Assembly: GCA_032158125.1 (NCBI GenBank)
Contig: JASKOT010000012.1
Location: forward strand, 372,001-436,000
Reading direction: 5' to 3'
DNA length: 64,000 bases
DNA from: Papiliotrema nemorosa
Taxonomy: Eukaryota > Basidiomycota > Tremellomycetes > Tremellales > Rhynchogastremaceae
Below the pieces are notes generated by a model. It did not search any database and had not been told where the DNA came from. It was given only the letters and a program-made list of their open reading frames with translations. The position numbers and the translations under genes are program-made. Within the stretch, counting starts at the first letter, position 1; each line of letters starts with the position of its first letter. Shown here in pieces: positions 9,777 to 20,921 of the stretch.

Positions 9777-11473
9777 TTAGAAGACTGAACGGTCAGTGTT
9801 GCACTCATCACGACACTATGCACTCACGCAAGTCTCCCAATCCAGCAGCGTCCATACCCGAGTTCTCCTTGACGCCGAGCTCAAAGTCTAGACGTGAGCT
9901 AGATCCACCTACAACGACATAGGGTACACTTACATCCGTAGATGATGGTGGTAGCCATCAAGATACCGGTTCCGCTACCGAGAGCACCCATCATATCCGC
10001 AACGACTGACAAAAGACCCAGGGTGGCACCACCGAATGCGGCAGCGGTAGGGATGACCCGCTTGAGCTCCTTGTAGATGCTTGCATCTCGGTGTCCGGCA
10101 AGGGTCATACCTTGGTCCTTGAGCTGCTTGGCAACGTCTCGAGGTCCGGAGCCAGACACCTCGATCCAGGTCTTGGAAAAGATGGCACAGGCAGTGACGA
10201 TGAATCCAATGTAGATGACGGTGTGGAGAGGGTCAATGAGGGCCGCCTTGAGCGAATGAGGCGCAGAGATGTAGTAGGCGATACCCGACACGGCGGACAA
10301 TTGGGATGGAGAGTCTACCATGGGCTACAAGGTTAGCACTGACCTGGGCGCGACGTATTTGCTCACCTCCCAAACACCGAGAAGTCGTACGAGGAGATTG
10401 TCGGGGAATCGTGAAGACAACATTTGCGAGATCAAAAAGACGTTGGAAGTAAGGGCACTTTCGAGCATGATGGGCATGTTGGAGGTGTAGAACAGCTTGA
10501 CGGGGTAAGAACCTCGTTGTCCTCGCATCTTGGACGACTTGATGGGGATTTCAATTCGGAATCCTTGGAGGTAAATGACCACGGCAAAGACGGCAACAGT
10601 CGCAAGGAGATTCATGATGTTGGGGAGTCGCTCCCTGTAGAAAGCCTCCTTGAGAGCTCGAGTCTTGTCGTTCCAAGTGAAGAGGAGGTGGAAGAGGGCA
10701 ATGATGGCACCCTCAAACTCGGGTCCTCGACCGGTATTGATGGTGTTGGGGGAGAAGGCCTTCCAGATGATGTTTTCGCAAATGTTGGTAGCGATGAACA
10801 AGGAGATACCCGATCCAAGACCGTAGCCCTTGGTGAGCAGCTCATCGAGGAGGATGACAATGAGCGAGGCCGAGACCAGTTGGAGAATGAGCAACAAGCA
10901 GACACCGGGGCCGAGGGACGAGGGGGAGCCGTAGAGACCGGTAAGGACGTAGACGGTGGCTTGGCCAAGGGCAATAATGAGGGCGAAGACTGGACGTCAG
11001 CAATGGGAAGGTACCCGCAGCACGGTAAAGGCTCACGCTTTTGAGCACCACCAAACAAAGCTCGGTCGTCCTTGAGGGAGAAGTCGACATCGACCAACTG
11101 AGCACCCGCCAAGAGCTGCATAATCATTCCGGAGGTGACGATGGGGGTGATACCCAGCTCCATCAGAGTACCACGGTTTGAAGCGAGAATCGCTCGGAGC
11201 CAGTAAAGCGGGTCAGACGAGTCGGACGACATGATACCGTACAACGGGACTTGAGAGCAGACGAGGAAGATGAGCAGGGTGGTAGCTGTCCACAGGATTT
11301 TCTGCTGGAACGTGACCTACACGTCAGCTCTGGCACTCGAGCATCGATTAGCTCACCTTTCGTTCTGGTGCCGTGACCTCTGGGAGGATCGACATGAACG
11401 GCCGGACAAGCTCGAGGAATCGGACTAGAATCAGTACTCTTCTCTGTGCCACGCAGCCAGACTCACAGCCCAT
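9777..11473 (-). CDS. SEC61: Sec61 alpha subunit, ER protein-conducting channel
   Basis: Pore-forming subunit of the Sec61 translocon in the ER membrane; it passes secretory proteins into the lumen and membrane proteins into the bilayer. The tiny first exon ATGGGCT (11473-11467) splices to give [19 protein letters not shown], the classical N terminus. Further landmarks are the plug/TM region [20 protein letters not shown], the TM3-4 region [18 protein letters not shown], and the cytosolic loop [20 protein letters not shown] that binds the ribosome. The last exons give YFELGVKEN and a final LF before TAA 9779-9777, as in animal Sec61. About ten membrane spans are expected. It shares a divergent promoter with DUS3. 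Confidence 0.97.
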
Positions 11474-11781
11474 CTTGACGGAGTGATACGGGGGAGAGAG
11501 GGACCTAGCCTGTAGAGGGAACGAGGGGGGAAGATGGATGAGAAGAGGTAGAAGGAAGCCAATAGAAGCGGGGGTAGGTAGGGGGGGGGGGGCCATCGCG
11601 TTGGAGCCCTGGTTCCGGATTGGGTCAGGGGGGATCACGTGATCAAAAGTTACGTAATCTATAAATTGATCCCGCTGTCTCCCTTCCACCTCCACCCTAT
11701 TGACTGGGATTTTCAGAAATCGGACTCTCCTATACATAGCGATTGATACAGCGAGGACGGTGATCTGATCAGAACACTACC
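11474..11781. promoter_or_regulatory. Bidirectional promoter SEC61 / DUS3
   Basis: This 308-base divergent spacer holds a run of 12 G (11581-11592), the 12-base palindrome GATCACGTGATC (11633-11644, an E-box core CACGTG), and the palindrome TTACGTAA (11650-11657, bZIP/Yap-type). TATAAAT follows at 11660-11666, placed for DUS3. bHLH and bZIP binding is inferred from the motifs alone. Confidence 0.55.
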
Positions 11782-14331
11782 ATGTCGGACGATCCAACGC
11801 TTACCGCTCGACCGGAGACATCGGCCAATACTCGGCCTGATACTCGAAATCAGGGAGATGCTCCTATCAAGGCAGAGTGAGCATCACACGTCCAGGCGTG
11901 TCTGCCCCGGTGACTAACTGATGACTAGATACCTCATAGCGATCACGCCTACGGTGGACAGCGCGTCTTCTGCCGCTCTTAACAATCTGGACTCTCACCC
12001 GGACGACGACGCCGAAGGGTCTACCTCAAGGCGAGAGCCCCGTGATGGGCGAGACGACCGAGACTCGAATTCCAAACGACGTAAACCCAACAAGAAAGAC
12101 AAGACGGGTCAGAATAAAGGCCGAAATTTCCCTGTTCTACGCGAACAATCCATCAGGATATGTCGATCTTGGGAAACAACGGGTGATTGTCCCAAAGGAC
12201 CTGAATGTCGTTGGGCGCACAGCTGGGAGGGTTACTGGAATGTCAAACCGCTGGATATACATTGGGACTCCCATACTATCGACCCCAACGCCGCGCCAGA
12301 GTATGTCAAGCATACACCAGCGAGAGTCGGAGGGGAGGACGAAATTGGAAAGACGGTGGACTTGGCTACTACTTGTCCGGTATACAAAGATCTGGGGTAT
12401 TGCCCTTACAAGTGGAGGTGCAGGTTCTTGGGTGGTCATGTGCGCCGTTTGACCGAGCCTGAAAAGGCGGATGCGATGCCCAGGCAAGATAGGATAGGCG
12501 AGTGGGAATGTACCGCCTGGGGAGAGGAGAAAGAAGACGAGTTGCCAGTGGACGGGTGGAAGAGGAAAGAGACGAATTGGCCCAGTCCGAATATCCTGAC
12601 GAGGCTAAGGACGTGGTCGGTGAGCTCTCGGAAACTGGACATCTATGGTCCAAGCTAACGAGTAGTATGCCTATCCTTTCTCCCATAAATACCTGAGCCA
12701 TATCGAGCCGCAAAAGGAGTTCTCGCTGGATAAAAACGCCAACAAGGCTAGCGCCATGTCGGAAGAGGACGAAGAGGCCATGATGAACGTCACGGAGGAG
12801 GTCCGACCCAAAGGTGTAGTTGATGGCGAGACGGAGAATCTTGATGTACCTCTACGACCAGAAGAGAAGAAGAGGTTGAACTGGGAGAACGGATTGTACT
12901 TGGCTCCGCTCACCACCGTCGGCAATTTGGTCAGTTCCTGCGTCTGTCGTAGTTTGAGCTGACGATCAGCCCTTCAGGCGTCTGTGTGTCGACTACGGGG
13001 CGACAATCACCATATCCGAGATGGCACTGGCACAACCCCTGGTACAGGGCCAGAATGAAGAATGGGCCCTGGTCCGACGACATCAGTCGGAAAAGATGTT
13101 TGGAGTTCAGGTCGCTGGAGGATACCCGAACAGGATGGTGCCGATGGCCGAGATGTTGGCAAAAGAGATCGGGTCGGGAGTCGACTTTGTCGATGTCAAC
13201 TTGGTATGTCCATGCAGCTGATAAATTGCTGACTGATAGGGTTGTCCCATTGATTTAGTGTTCAACCAAGGTGCTGGGAGTGCTCGTAAGCTCAATCGAT
13301 CACACGATGCTCTCAGCTGACAGTTCAGTGCTGGATAGTCCCGGTCGATTGGGCAAAATCTTGGTCGGGATGAATAGAGCATTAGGCGATAGTGAGCAAT
13401 TCTCCATCACAAACTGCGGCCGCGACTAACTCGGGCAGTTCCGCTTACGGTCAAATTCGTCAGCTGCTTCCTGGGATTCGATAGCCGAAGCTGATAGTTT
13501 AGCGAACGGGAGTGCCCCACTCCAAGCCGAACGCGCACAAGCTCATTCCTCGATATGTGACAGAATGGGGCGCAAGTGCATTGACGGTGAGTTACAAGCA
13601 TCGCAAATAACACAGCTCACACGACAGCTTCACGGCCGATCACGTCAACAACGATACTCGAAACCGGCTGATTGGGCATATATCAAAGAATGTGCTACTA
13701 TACTCCGAGAGACGTTGGCCGATGCCAACCTGCCGCCCGTGCCCATCTTCGGAAACGGTGATTGCTTTTCTGCCCAGGTGAGCATCAGCAAACATATTCC
13801 CCCCGTTTCGGATTAGCTGATCCACAGGGCTACTATGAAGAGAAAGAGGCGAGCGGTGTTGACGGAGTAATGGTTGCTCGAGGTGCTCTGATCAAGCCGT
13901 GGATTTTTACCGAGATTGCCGAGCGAAGAGAGTGGGATATCAGTGCGTCAGAACGATTGGAGGGTATCCGAAAGGTCAGTTCAGACGTGCACTCCTTGGT
14001 GTCAGCTGACGTTCAGTACGCCGAGTATGGTTTATCCCACTGGGGAAGCGACACTCAGGGAGTCTCCAAAACCCGTCGATTCCTTTGTGAGGCTCTATCT
14101 TTCCAACATCGGTACATCCCCATCGGACTCCTAGAACGACTCCCGGGGAAGATGAACGAACGACCGCCGGCTTATAGAGGACGAAACGAGCTCGAAACAC
14201 TGTTGGCCAGTCCTTTCGCGGGAGATTGGGTCAAGATTAGTGAGATGTTTTTGGGCAAGCAAGAGGAAGGGTTCAACTTTGTCCCGAAGCACAAGAGCAA
14301 CGCGTATGGAGGTGAGGAGGCTCAGGGGTAG
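11782..14331 (+). CDS. DUS3: tRNA-dihydrouridine(47) synthase, NAD(P)+
   Basis: Flavoenzyme that reduces U47 in the variable loop of cytoplasmic tRNAs. Exon 1 (11782-11876) is joined to 11929 onward. The N-terminal third is basic and holds a CCCH zinc finger, [21 protein letters not shown] (C-x8-C-x5-C-x3-H, about residue 90), and a second degenerate one, typical for Dus3. The TIM-barrel follows: [28 protein letters not shown], the catalytic Cys in [18 protein letters not shown] (split by an intron), the substrate/FMN residues [18 protein letters not shown], and IFGNGDCFS and [17 protein letters not shown] near the FMN phosphate site. Length is about 700 residues, as usual. ATG 11782 is chosen because it opens the frame just after the TATA box and leader. 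Confidence 0.95.
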
Positions 14332-14648
14332 GCGCAGTACGAGTACGAGTTTTTTTGCATGTATCCTTGGCGGTCCCAAACATCATCTGCGTTCATTATA
14401 TGTCGATGCCCCTCTGCATATCGTCCCGACCGTGATCGGAGGTGTCCCGAATGTTCCACTCGGAGATATCCGATGTGCAAGTGAACCGATTTATAATGGT
14501 GAGGAGTGTCGAACGGATGGTGATCTCGGATCTTCCTTTGTTGCCTGGCATCGCACTCACCGACAAGTCGGAACGGTGACCTGTCTATAGTCCCATCAGT
14601 CATACGGCCCAAAAGGAAGCAAAACTTTCCCAAAAGAACGACTCGAGT
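14332..14648 (+). other. Intergenic spacer
   Basis: This 317-base spacer lies between two tandem plus-strand genes, so it carries the DUS3 3' end and the dehydrogenase promoter. No distinct motif is visible. Confidence 0.35.
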
Positions 14649-16248
14649 ATGACATCTATCAAGCTCAACACGTTGGCCATCTCCGGGGTGAAAATATCCC
14701 CCGAATCATTATCGAAACTCGAAAACATCTTCTCCAAAGTCCTGTACCACCCAGAGGAAGATGTGCCAGAGGAAGAGTGGAAAAATGTGGATATCTGGTA
14801 TACCCGATATACAGGTCTCCCCAAGGAAATCAAGAGTGTCCAGGATATCCCTAACACTCGAGCTATCCAATTGTCCAGTGGTACGTCGCCTCGTCTCTTT
14901 CTCCTACTCGCAAGTGGGCGAAGATCAAAAGCGTTTACATGGGAGACTGGTCCTGGGTGAGCTGATCAGCAGCCGGGGCAAATGTAGCGCTTCAACATCC
15001 GGTGTTCCAATCTGACGAAGGGAAACGACAAATCCAGGTCTGTTCAGCCTCAGGTAGGTCCATTCCATGGAGACTGCCTTGATAGCTATGCTAAATTTTC
15101 CAGGTATCCACGTCTTAAGCATTCCTCAATGGATCTTATCCCAGACTATCAGCTGTACGTCCTTTTTACGACACTACCAACACAACCCTCAAACGTCCAA
15201 TTCTCAACTAGCAACTGCTCAGTGAAGCGGAGACTGATCGCAGTGTACATGTCCATCCACTTCCAGACGTTCCTCGGGAGAGTGAGTCTCCCCTCCAGGC
15301 TGAGATGGAGAAGCATAGCTTATGAGTAGAAAAACGAGAGGTGGCCTACTAGACAGGAGATCTCCGGCACTCCTTACCATACCATCAACTCTCGCTCTCT
15401 ATATGGCAAAACCGCCGGTATGCTCGTATGTCCTCCCTCCCACGACCGTCCAAAAGCTTATATGTAGGGCTACGGACATATTGCGCGAGAGACGGCTCGC
15501 GTGCTCAAAGCGATGAACGTCAAGGTCATTGCTGCCAATTCGAACGGTCACAAGCGGGCCGACGAGGGTGTAAGTGTTTCATCCAACTCGTTCAAAGCCG
15601 AGGGCCATCATCTACGTCCATGCATTCTGACCCACAGTACATTATTCCTGGGACCGGCGACGTGGACGGTGAGTCAGCTTTTTCAGCATGGTTACATCCA
15701 AAGCTTATGGCCAGGCTCTATCCCGGAAGCGTACTACTCGACCACCGACGAATCATCCTTCAAAGAGTTCCTGTCCAAAACGGACATCTTGATAGCGAGT
15801 CTGCCTAGTACACCTGCTACTCGATTCCTCCTGAAGAAACATCATTTCGGTCAGTGACCTAAGAACCAAGCGATGTATATTCAGCTGATAATCAGAGGTA
15901 TTACCTGACGGAGCCGTCTTCCTCAATGTCGGACGAGGGGATCTCGCCCATTCTGGTGAGCCGCGCATCCCTCTTACCGAAAACAGCAGCTGATTAGTAG
16001 AGGACATACTCGCTGCGCTGAATGCTTCAGGCGGATTATCAGGCGTGGCATTAGACGTCACAGATCCTGAACCCCTTCCGGAGAAACACGAATTGTGGTC
16101 CCATCCCAAAGCTATCATCACGCCTCATACGAGTGGAGATTTCGAGGGGTACTTTGATGCGGGTTCAGATCTGCTTGTTGCGAGTGTGGAAAAGTTTAGA
16201 AAGGAAGGGAAGTTTATCAATGTGATTGATCCTGAAAAGGGGTACTAG
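14649..16248 (+). CDS. D-isomer-specific 2-hydroxyacid dehydrogenase
   Basis: NAD(P)-dependent reductase/dehydrogenase of the D-2-hydroxyacid family, interconverting a 2-keto acid and a D-2-hydroxy acid; the exact substrate (glyoxylate, hydroxypyruvate or other) cannot be told. The spliced protein shows SGIHVLSIPQW at the end of the first substrate segment, the Rossmann turn TAGYGHIARETARVLKAMN, the segment STPATRFLLKKHHF, the catalytic Arg in FLNVGRGDLAHS, Glu in DVTDPEPLPEKHELW, and His in ITPHTSGD. The gene has many short introns; those around 15160-15345 were placed by homology (joining SQTIS to LKRRL and FLGR to KNERWP) and are less certain. The spacer to the SmD1 3' end is 240 bases, convergent. 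Confidence 0.9.
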
Positions 16249-16488
16249 GCGACAAGTGTCCTCGGAATTCAGTGATTGTCAGTATAGATGTCGTAGAATG
16301 AAAATGTATCTCTGGTCAGAGTAAGTGAGAATGGGGATCGATCGCGTGAGCGTTTCGATGATGATACATCTTTTACCTCTTTGGCCATTCGACCGAAAAG
16401 AGGGCCACGAGATTTGCACACAGCTTGACCATGTCGTGACGCAACGTTTTCCAGCCTCCCGTAGAGACAGAGGCCCCTTATGACCCCA

Positions 16489-16983
16489 TTAGAAACCCCT
16501 TCCTCTACCCCTCGGTCCACCTCTTCCTCTTGGTCCACCTCGTCCACCCCTTGCTCCTCGTGCAGCTCCACCAGCCGGGGCCTCCTTCCTCTTTTTAGCC
16601 CTTGGCGCATCATCCACCAAAAGCGTGTCGAGGGGTAATGAGTCGGGCAGGATAAAGTATCGGACATTCGGACCTCGGATGGCTATGCTGTCTAGGGAGA
16701 GATGTTGGGGGGCATTTCGAAGTGTCAACTTGACTGATTTCAAGTGTGTGTTCATCTGAGGGTCCACGGCTGGGCATTAGCACAAATACCCAACGACCTA
16801 TCCATGTGAGGCAGATGGACCATGATTAGGTAGTATAAGAGAGACACGCACAGGTGATGGTACCGTGAATGATGGTCCCATTTTTGAGCTCAATCGTGAC
16901 CGTCTCGTTGTTGAGCTTCATCAAAAATCTTCCGTCAGCTCGGAGTATCCGAAAGAGATAGGAGCTCACCTGACGAGCTTCAT
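16489..16983 (-). CDS. SMD1: Small nuclear ribonucleoprotein Sm D1
   Basis: Core Sm protein of the heptameric ring on U1, U2, U4 and U5 snRNAs. ATG 16983 with exon ATGAAGCTCGTCAG splices to give [19 protein letters not shown], the family's N terminus. Sm1 continues with [10 protein letters not shown], then after an intron [18 protein letters not shown], and Sm2 has [20 protein letters not shown]. The tail is Arg/Gly-rich (repeated RGGPRGRG, ending GRGF), the region known in other organisms to carry symmetric dimethylarginine that engages the SMN machinery. It is divergent from STRAP/unrip, itself a partner of the SMN complex in animals. Length about 120 residues, as expected. Confidence 0.96.
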
Positions 16984-17509
16984 CTTGAAGACGGAGTCGG
17001 ATGAGTCGATGGGTTGGTATAGAATAGAGTGTAGACGATGTTGAAGAAGGGTAAGTAAGGTGCTCCCCTCTTATGTGGGTGGCAAATTTAAACACGTGGG
17101 CGGGTGGCGAACAATGTGGCACTCTGGTGAACCACGTGGCGGATATCATCCAACTCGTCGCGCTCAACGTCGTCGACCATTCCCCCCTCACTCTATCCGC
17201 CCACATCTCCCCTCGACCTCCCTTCATCTCTCATCCTTCTCCTCATCCCCATTGTCCGTCCTCTATTCCTGCTCTCCGTCTTCCAACACGCTAGCCTATA
17301 TCACTGCTTCGACCTATCCATCTAGCCCAAAATCATTGACGATAACGACATATCAGCACGCCATATCCACCTCGACGTAACGACATCCAACGCATCCGCG
17401 TCTATCCTACCCGACGCACGGGCATCCCAGCAAAGCATCAGACGCATCTACTATAAACTCACTCACAAACATCCACCTCTGCACTTACCATACACACACC
17501 TGACTCTCA
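16984..17509. promoter_or_regulatory. Bidirectional promoter SMD1 / STRAP
   Basis: This 526-base divergent spacer has CACGTG E-boxes at 17093-17098 and 17133-17138, followed by a long pyrimidine-rich stretch (about 17170-17290) and an A/C-rich leader before ATG 17510. The STRAP leader appears long. Confidence 0.45.
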
Positions 17510-18845
17510 ATGAACGGCTATTATCCTTCCCCCTCACCACACGCTTTCGCCTCATCTCACCCTGGGTCAGGTACCCAAACCCCCGACGGGATCAACGGGA
17601 ACAATGCTGGAGGTCAAAATGGCCAGGTCAAAGTTCAGCCGTTACTCTGTTCAGGTCATACGAGACCCGTAGTCCACTTGCAATTCTCCAACCTGTACGT
17701 CAGCTTAGGCACAGACAGGTGGACACGAGCTGATTGGTAGTCTCGAAGACGGGACATATCTCCTCATTTCAGCTTGTAAAGATGGGAATCCAATGTTACG
17801 AAGCTGGCTTGGAGACTGGATCGGGACGTTCTTGGGTAAGCTCTCGTCTGGTCCGTCAAGCTCACGAGTCAGGCCATAAAGGTGCCGTGTGGTCGTCCAA
17901 GATCTCTCTCGACACTTCAAGAGCAGTCACCGGAAGTGCCGACTTCACAGCGTCAGTGACTATGACACTTGATGGTGGTCTCAAGCTGACCCTCAGAAAA
18001 ATCTGGGATTGCAACTCTGGGGAAGCCCTCCATACATTCTCGCACAACCATATCGTCCGCTCAGTAGCTTTGAGCCCTCAACAAACACCCCAATATCTCC
18101 TCACAGTCAGCTTTCCCCTGCCCTATGCTCGGTCATAAGCTGATCCCAGGGCGGAAATGAGAAGAAGATTCGATTGTTCGACCTCGGTCGACCAGACGCT
18201 GAGCCTCTGGTCCTTGGTTCGAGACCCGACGGTCTGTCATGTGATGGCACTGTCAGGTCACTCGTTTGGGATGAGGGGCAAGGAGGTGCCGTTGGTGTCA
18301 GTGCTGCCGAAGACGGCATCGTAAGGTCAGCTAAAAGTCGCTAGCGCCAGCTGGGCGAAGCTGATCAATCAGGTGGTGGGATCTCCGTACACTTTCACAA
18401 ACAGCCACTTTGGACCTGAAAGACCCCATCAGCTCGATGGAACTGGCCCATGGCGGAGGCACGCTATCCGTCACAGCAGGCAACAAAGTCCACTTTCTCG
18501 ATATCATGCGACAACATCCTCCCGTTACTGTCCCGCTTCCTCATCCTCCCACTTCAGCTTCGTTACATCCGTTCTCCCGAGATAGGTTTGTGGTTGGATC
18601 AGCGAACGATCCATGGGTTAGGGTGTATGATCTGGACACTGGAGCAGAAAAGGAAGTGTACAAGGGGCACCACGGACCTGTTCTTTGTGCATCTTACTCG
18701 CCAGACGGGGAAGTCTACGCATCGGGATCGGAGGATGGCAAGCTCGCTCTCACTGTCAATGGATCCAGCTTACAAGGCAGGTACAATCCGACTATGGCAA
18801 ACGAACCCGGGCAAGTCTTATGGTCTCTGGCAGACGCAAGAGTAA
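17510..18845 (+). CDS. STRAP: WD40 protein STRAP/unrip (serine-threonine kinase receptor-associated protein)
   Basis: Seven-bladed WD40 propeller. In animals STRAP binds the SMN complex and TGF-beta receptors. After a Ser/Pro/Gly-rich start of about 45 residues the repeats begin: LLCSGHTRPVVHLQFS, SACKDGNPMLRSWLGDWIGT, LGHKGAVWSSKISLD, SADFTA-KIWDCNSGEALHTF, HNHIVRSVALSPQ, GGNEKKIRLFDL, VRWWDLRT, SASLHPFSRDRFVVGS, YKGHHGPVLCASYSPDG, ASGSEDG-TIRLWQT, ending KSYGLWQTQE. Order and motifs follow animal STRAP closely. The last intron (18738-18780) has a GC donor. The TGF-beta role cannot apply in fungi; a role in snRNP assembly with its neighbour SmD1 is inferred. Confidence 0.93.
18738..18780 (+). 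other. GC-AG intron in STRAP
   Basis: The universally conserved motif GSEDG/TIRLWQT is interrupted by 43 bases starting GCAAGC and ending CAG. Removing them keeps frame and gives the stop at 18845. No GT donor fits. Confidence 0.75.
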
Positions 18846-19241
18846 GGCGGCACGCGGACACCCGCACGTGAAGCGTCTGTGCGACGAAAGAAGATCGCTT
18901 TTGCGGATCAGAGATCGGTAGAGAGGAGATGCGAACATCCATGGGATTGATGGGGAGAAAGGTAATCGGTTGGCAATTCTCGTTGCCCTTCCAATGCACG
19001 ACTCATATCAATGCATGCACATTATCCTAAGAGACTATCGTGATCCCCCCTCTCCTCTGCTACCTCTGCTACCTCTGCTACCTCTGCCACCTCTGCAGCC
19101 CCGTCACAGAGGCTGAGGGTACACCTCTCGACCTGCCTGAGTGGCGAATCCATGCTCCCAAAAGACCCCGTGGGGGGACACTCAAGATGTCGAGGTGGAA
19201 CTCAACCCAGTATACACCATCTCACCCTTCACCACCTCACC
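18846..19241 (+). other. Spacer between STRAP and SWP1
   Basis: This 396-base tandem spacer holds the STRAP 3' end, a 9-base minisatellite and the SWP1 promoter. Nothing else is recognised. Confidence 0.4.
19055..19099 (+). repeat. 9-base tandem repeat (CTCTGCTAC)n
   Basis: Three perfect copies of CTCTGCTAC at 19055-19081 are followed by the degenerate copies CTCTGCCAC and CTCTGCAGC. The repeat lies about 145 bases before the SWP1 start codon and forms a pyrimidine-rich tract. Confidence 0.85.
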
Positions 19242-20313
19242 ATGCTGCTCCGGTCCCTCTTCTGCCTTGGCACCCTGCTATCAGCCAGCGCACTGGAGAT
19301 CAAGGGGAAAATGTCAATCACCACAAAAGACGATACCGTCAATTCTTACGCGTAAGTCTAGGTCTATACCGCGATTGATTCTAAATCCAGGTTGAAAGAT
19401 GCACCTCCATCTACGGCCCTCGATGGGACTACATGGAAGATGATTTTCGCTGTGCAGGACGAAGTGCTCCTTCGTCAGGCTCATTTGTTGTTTGAAGGGG
19501 ATGATGAGGATGTTCGACTGCCTGTACAGGTTAAAAAGGGAAAGGGGAGCTTTACCATTGTGAGTGCTGCACTTTATGTTCATATCCCTTTCCTCCTTGC
19601 CCCGTGTCTCTGTGCACGAGTGTAGCATTTTGGATATTTCAAGAGTCGAACAGTCTGCATTGTCCGTGTGAAATGTAGCACCCGAATCGAGGCGTTGTTT
19701 TTGGAGGGATAGCCTAAGAAGGACGAAGATGTCAATACCAGGAACACCGCTCACAACGTAGAACCCGGCAAAACCTCACCCATCACTGCTCTCTGGCTCG
19801 TCTTCCGGCAAATACGCCGTCACCCTCCTCCTGTCTACTCTCGACGACGCCCTCTCTCAATCTCTAGGAAGCGTGACTCTCCCTTCATCTTCCCTCAAGC
19901 CCGCTTTGCGAAAACGACACGACCTCCCTCCTCGAGCTGGAGAACCGGCTTTCCAACCTCAACCCGAGATCTTCCACACGTTCCAACCTGAGCCCAAACA
20001 AGTCGGGATCGTCAAGTCTGCTATTGGCGTAGCACTAGTCGTCGTCCCGTGGTTCATCCTCGCTATACTGGTTCGTCCCCCCACCCCACCCCATGCAGCT
20101 AAACGCCATACTGATCGGCAGCACACCCAAGTCGCACCAAAGTACAATGGACTATCCGGATTCTCGGCATTGTTCCTGTTGACGCTTGCGGCGCTGGAAA
20201 CGCTCATCTTTGTCTATTGGCTCAGGTTGAAATTGTACCACTTTTTACCGGCCTTTTTGCCCTTGTCACTCGTAGCGGCCTACACGGGTAAACTCGCTTT
20301 ATCGCGAAAGTAG
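19242..20313 (+). CDS. SWP1: Oligosaccharyltransferase subunit Swp1 / ribophorin II
   Basis: Subunit of the ER oligosaccharyltransferase that transfers the preassembled glycan to Asn in nascent proteins. It has a signal peptide (MLLRSLFCLGTLLSASA), a lumenal domain (DGTTWKMIFAVQDEVLLRQA, LLLSTLDDALSQSLGSVTLP, FHTFQPEPKQVGIVKSAIGV) and three C-terminal membrane segments (VALVVVPWFILAIL, LSGFSALFLLTLAALETLIF, AFLPLSLVAAYTGKLAL), ending in SRK. Exon 1 is 19242-19351 and exon 2 starts at 19391. The intron after FTI (about 19561-19763) is unusually long (about 200 bases), and a hidden exon there is possible. The last intron (20071-20121) is 51 bases without stop. Confidence 0.88.
20071..20121 (+). 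other. In-frame, stop-free 51-base intron in SWP1
   Basis: GTTCGT...GGCAG, length divisible by three, with an open frame through it. If retained it would insert 17 Pro/His-rich residues between the first and second C-terminal membrane segments. Splicing is preferred because the insert is out of character. Confidence 0.55.
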
Positions 20314-20921
20314 ATGGAAGGACAGAAACAACTCGAGTGAAAAAGCATGCATGTTAATGCATAAGGGTGATGCATAGGGGTGGACTCAGTACGTGCGTCG
20401 GAAGGTCGAATCGCTTCAAAGACAGACTTGGTGTCTTGATTTTTTGGGTCGATGAAGGTTAACTGTCCCTCTGTTTCCAAGGCCTCCTGCCTTGGCCTGT
20501 TGCGCAGTGTAGGATGTCGGGCCAGTAGTCAGTTTCGGTGCTCCAGCGCAAAGTTGAGCCGGAGCGGGGTCAAGGGTAACGTCTTTGCTACGAGTGACCT
20601 GCACAACAGGTGTCATCTCATTACGAGGCCAAGGGTAGACACCTTCCCAACTCAGACCCTGTTCAACCATGCGCGCGTTTTCTCACCACAGCCCATCACC
20701 ACTGCGCGAGCGCAGCTAGGGACAGTGCATATATAGACGTCGAGGGTATAGTAGAAGGGTCGTGAGGACGGTAGACGGTCGTGCCGAAGTCTCGGTGTAA
20801 CCCGGCCCGTAAAGTACGGCCGAAGTTGCGCAGAGGGGTTATTCATCCACTTGCTCCTCACAACCAACGTCCAACTTTCCATGCATTTCTACCACCTCTG
20901 CGTCTCCCAGCGTCATCAGCG
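20314..20921 (+). promoter_or_regulatory. Intergenic region and promoter of DHA1 transporter
   Basis: A TATATA box at 20730-20735 precedes the MFS gene. An in-frame ATG at 20781 lies only about 45 bases after it, so the annotated start at 20922 might not be the first AUG of the mRNA. The earlier part carries the SWP1 3' end. Confidence 0.45.

Noticed and set aside
10424..11044. Plus-strand 206-codon frame and a second minus-strand 210-codon frame (10612-11244)
   Set aside because: Both are shadows of SEC61 in other frames; the Glu/Asp/Gly-rich composition is typical of antisense to hydrophobic segments.
15160..15230. Apparent frameshift in the D-2-hydroxyacid dehydrogenase
   Set aside because: The first reading seemed to break after SQTIS, but an intron from GTACGT to CTGCTCAG restores frame and leads to the expected downstream sequence.
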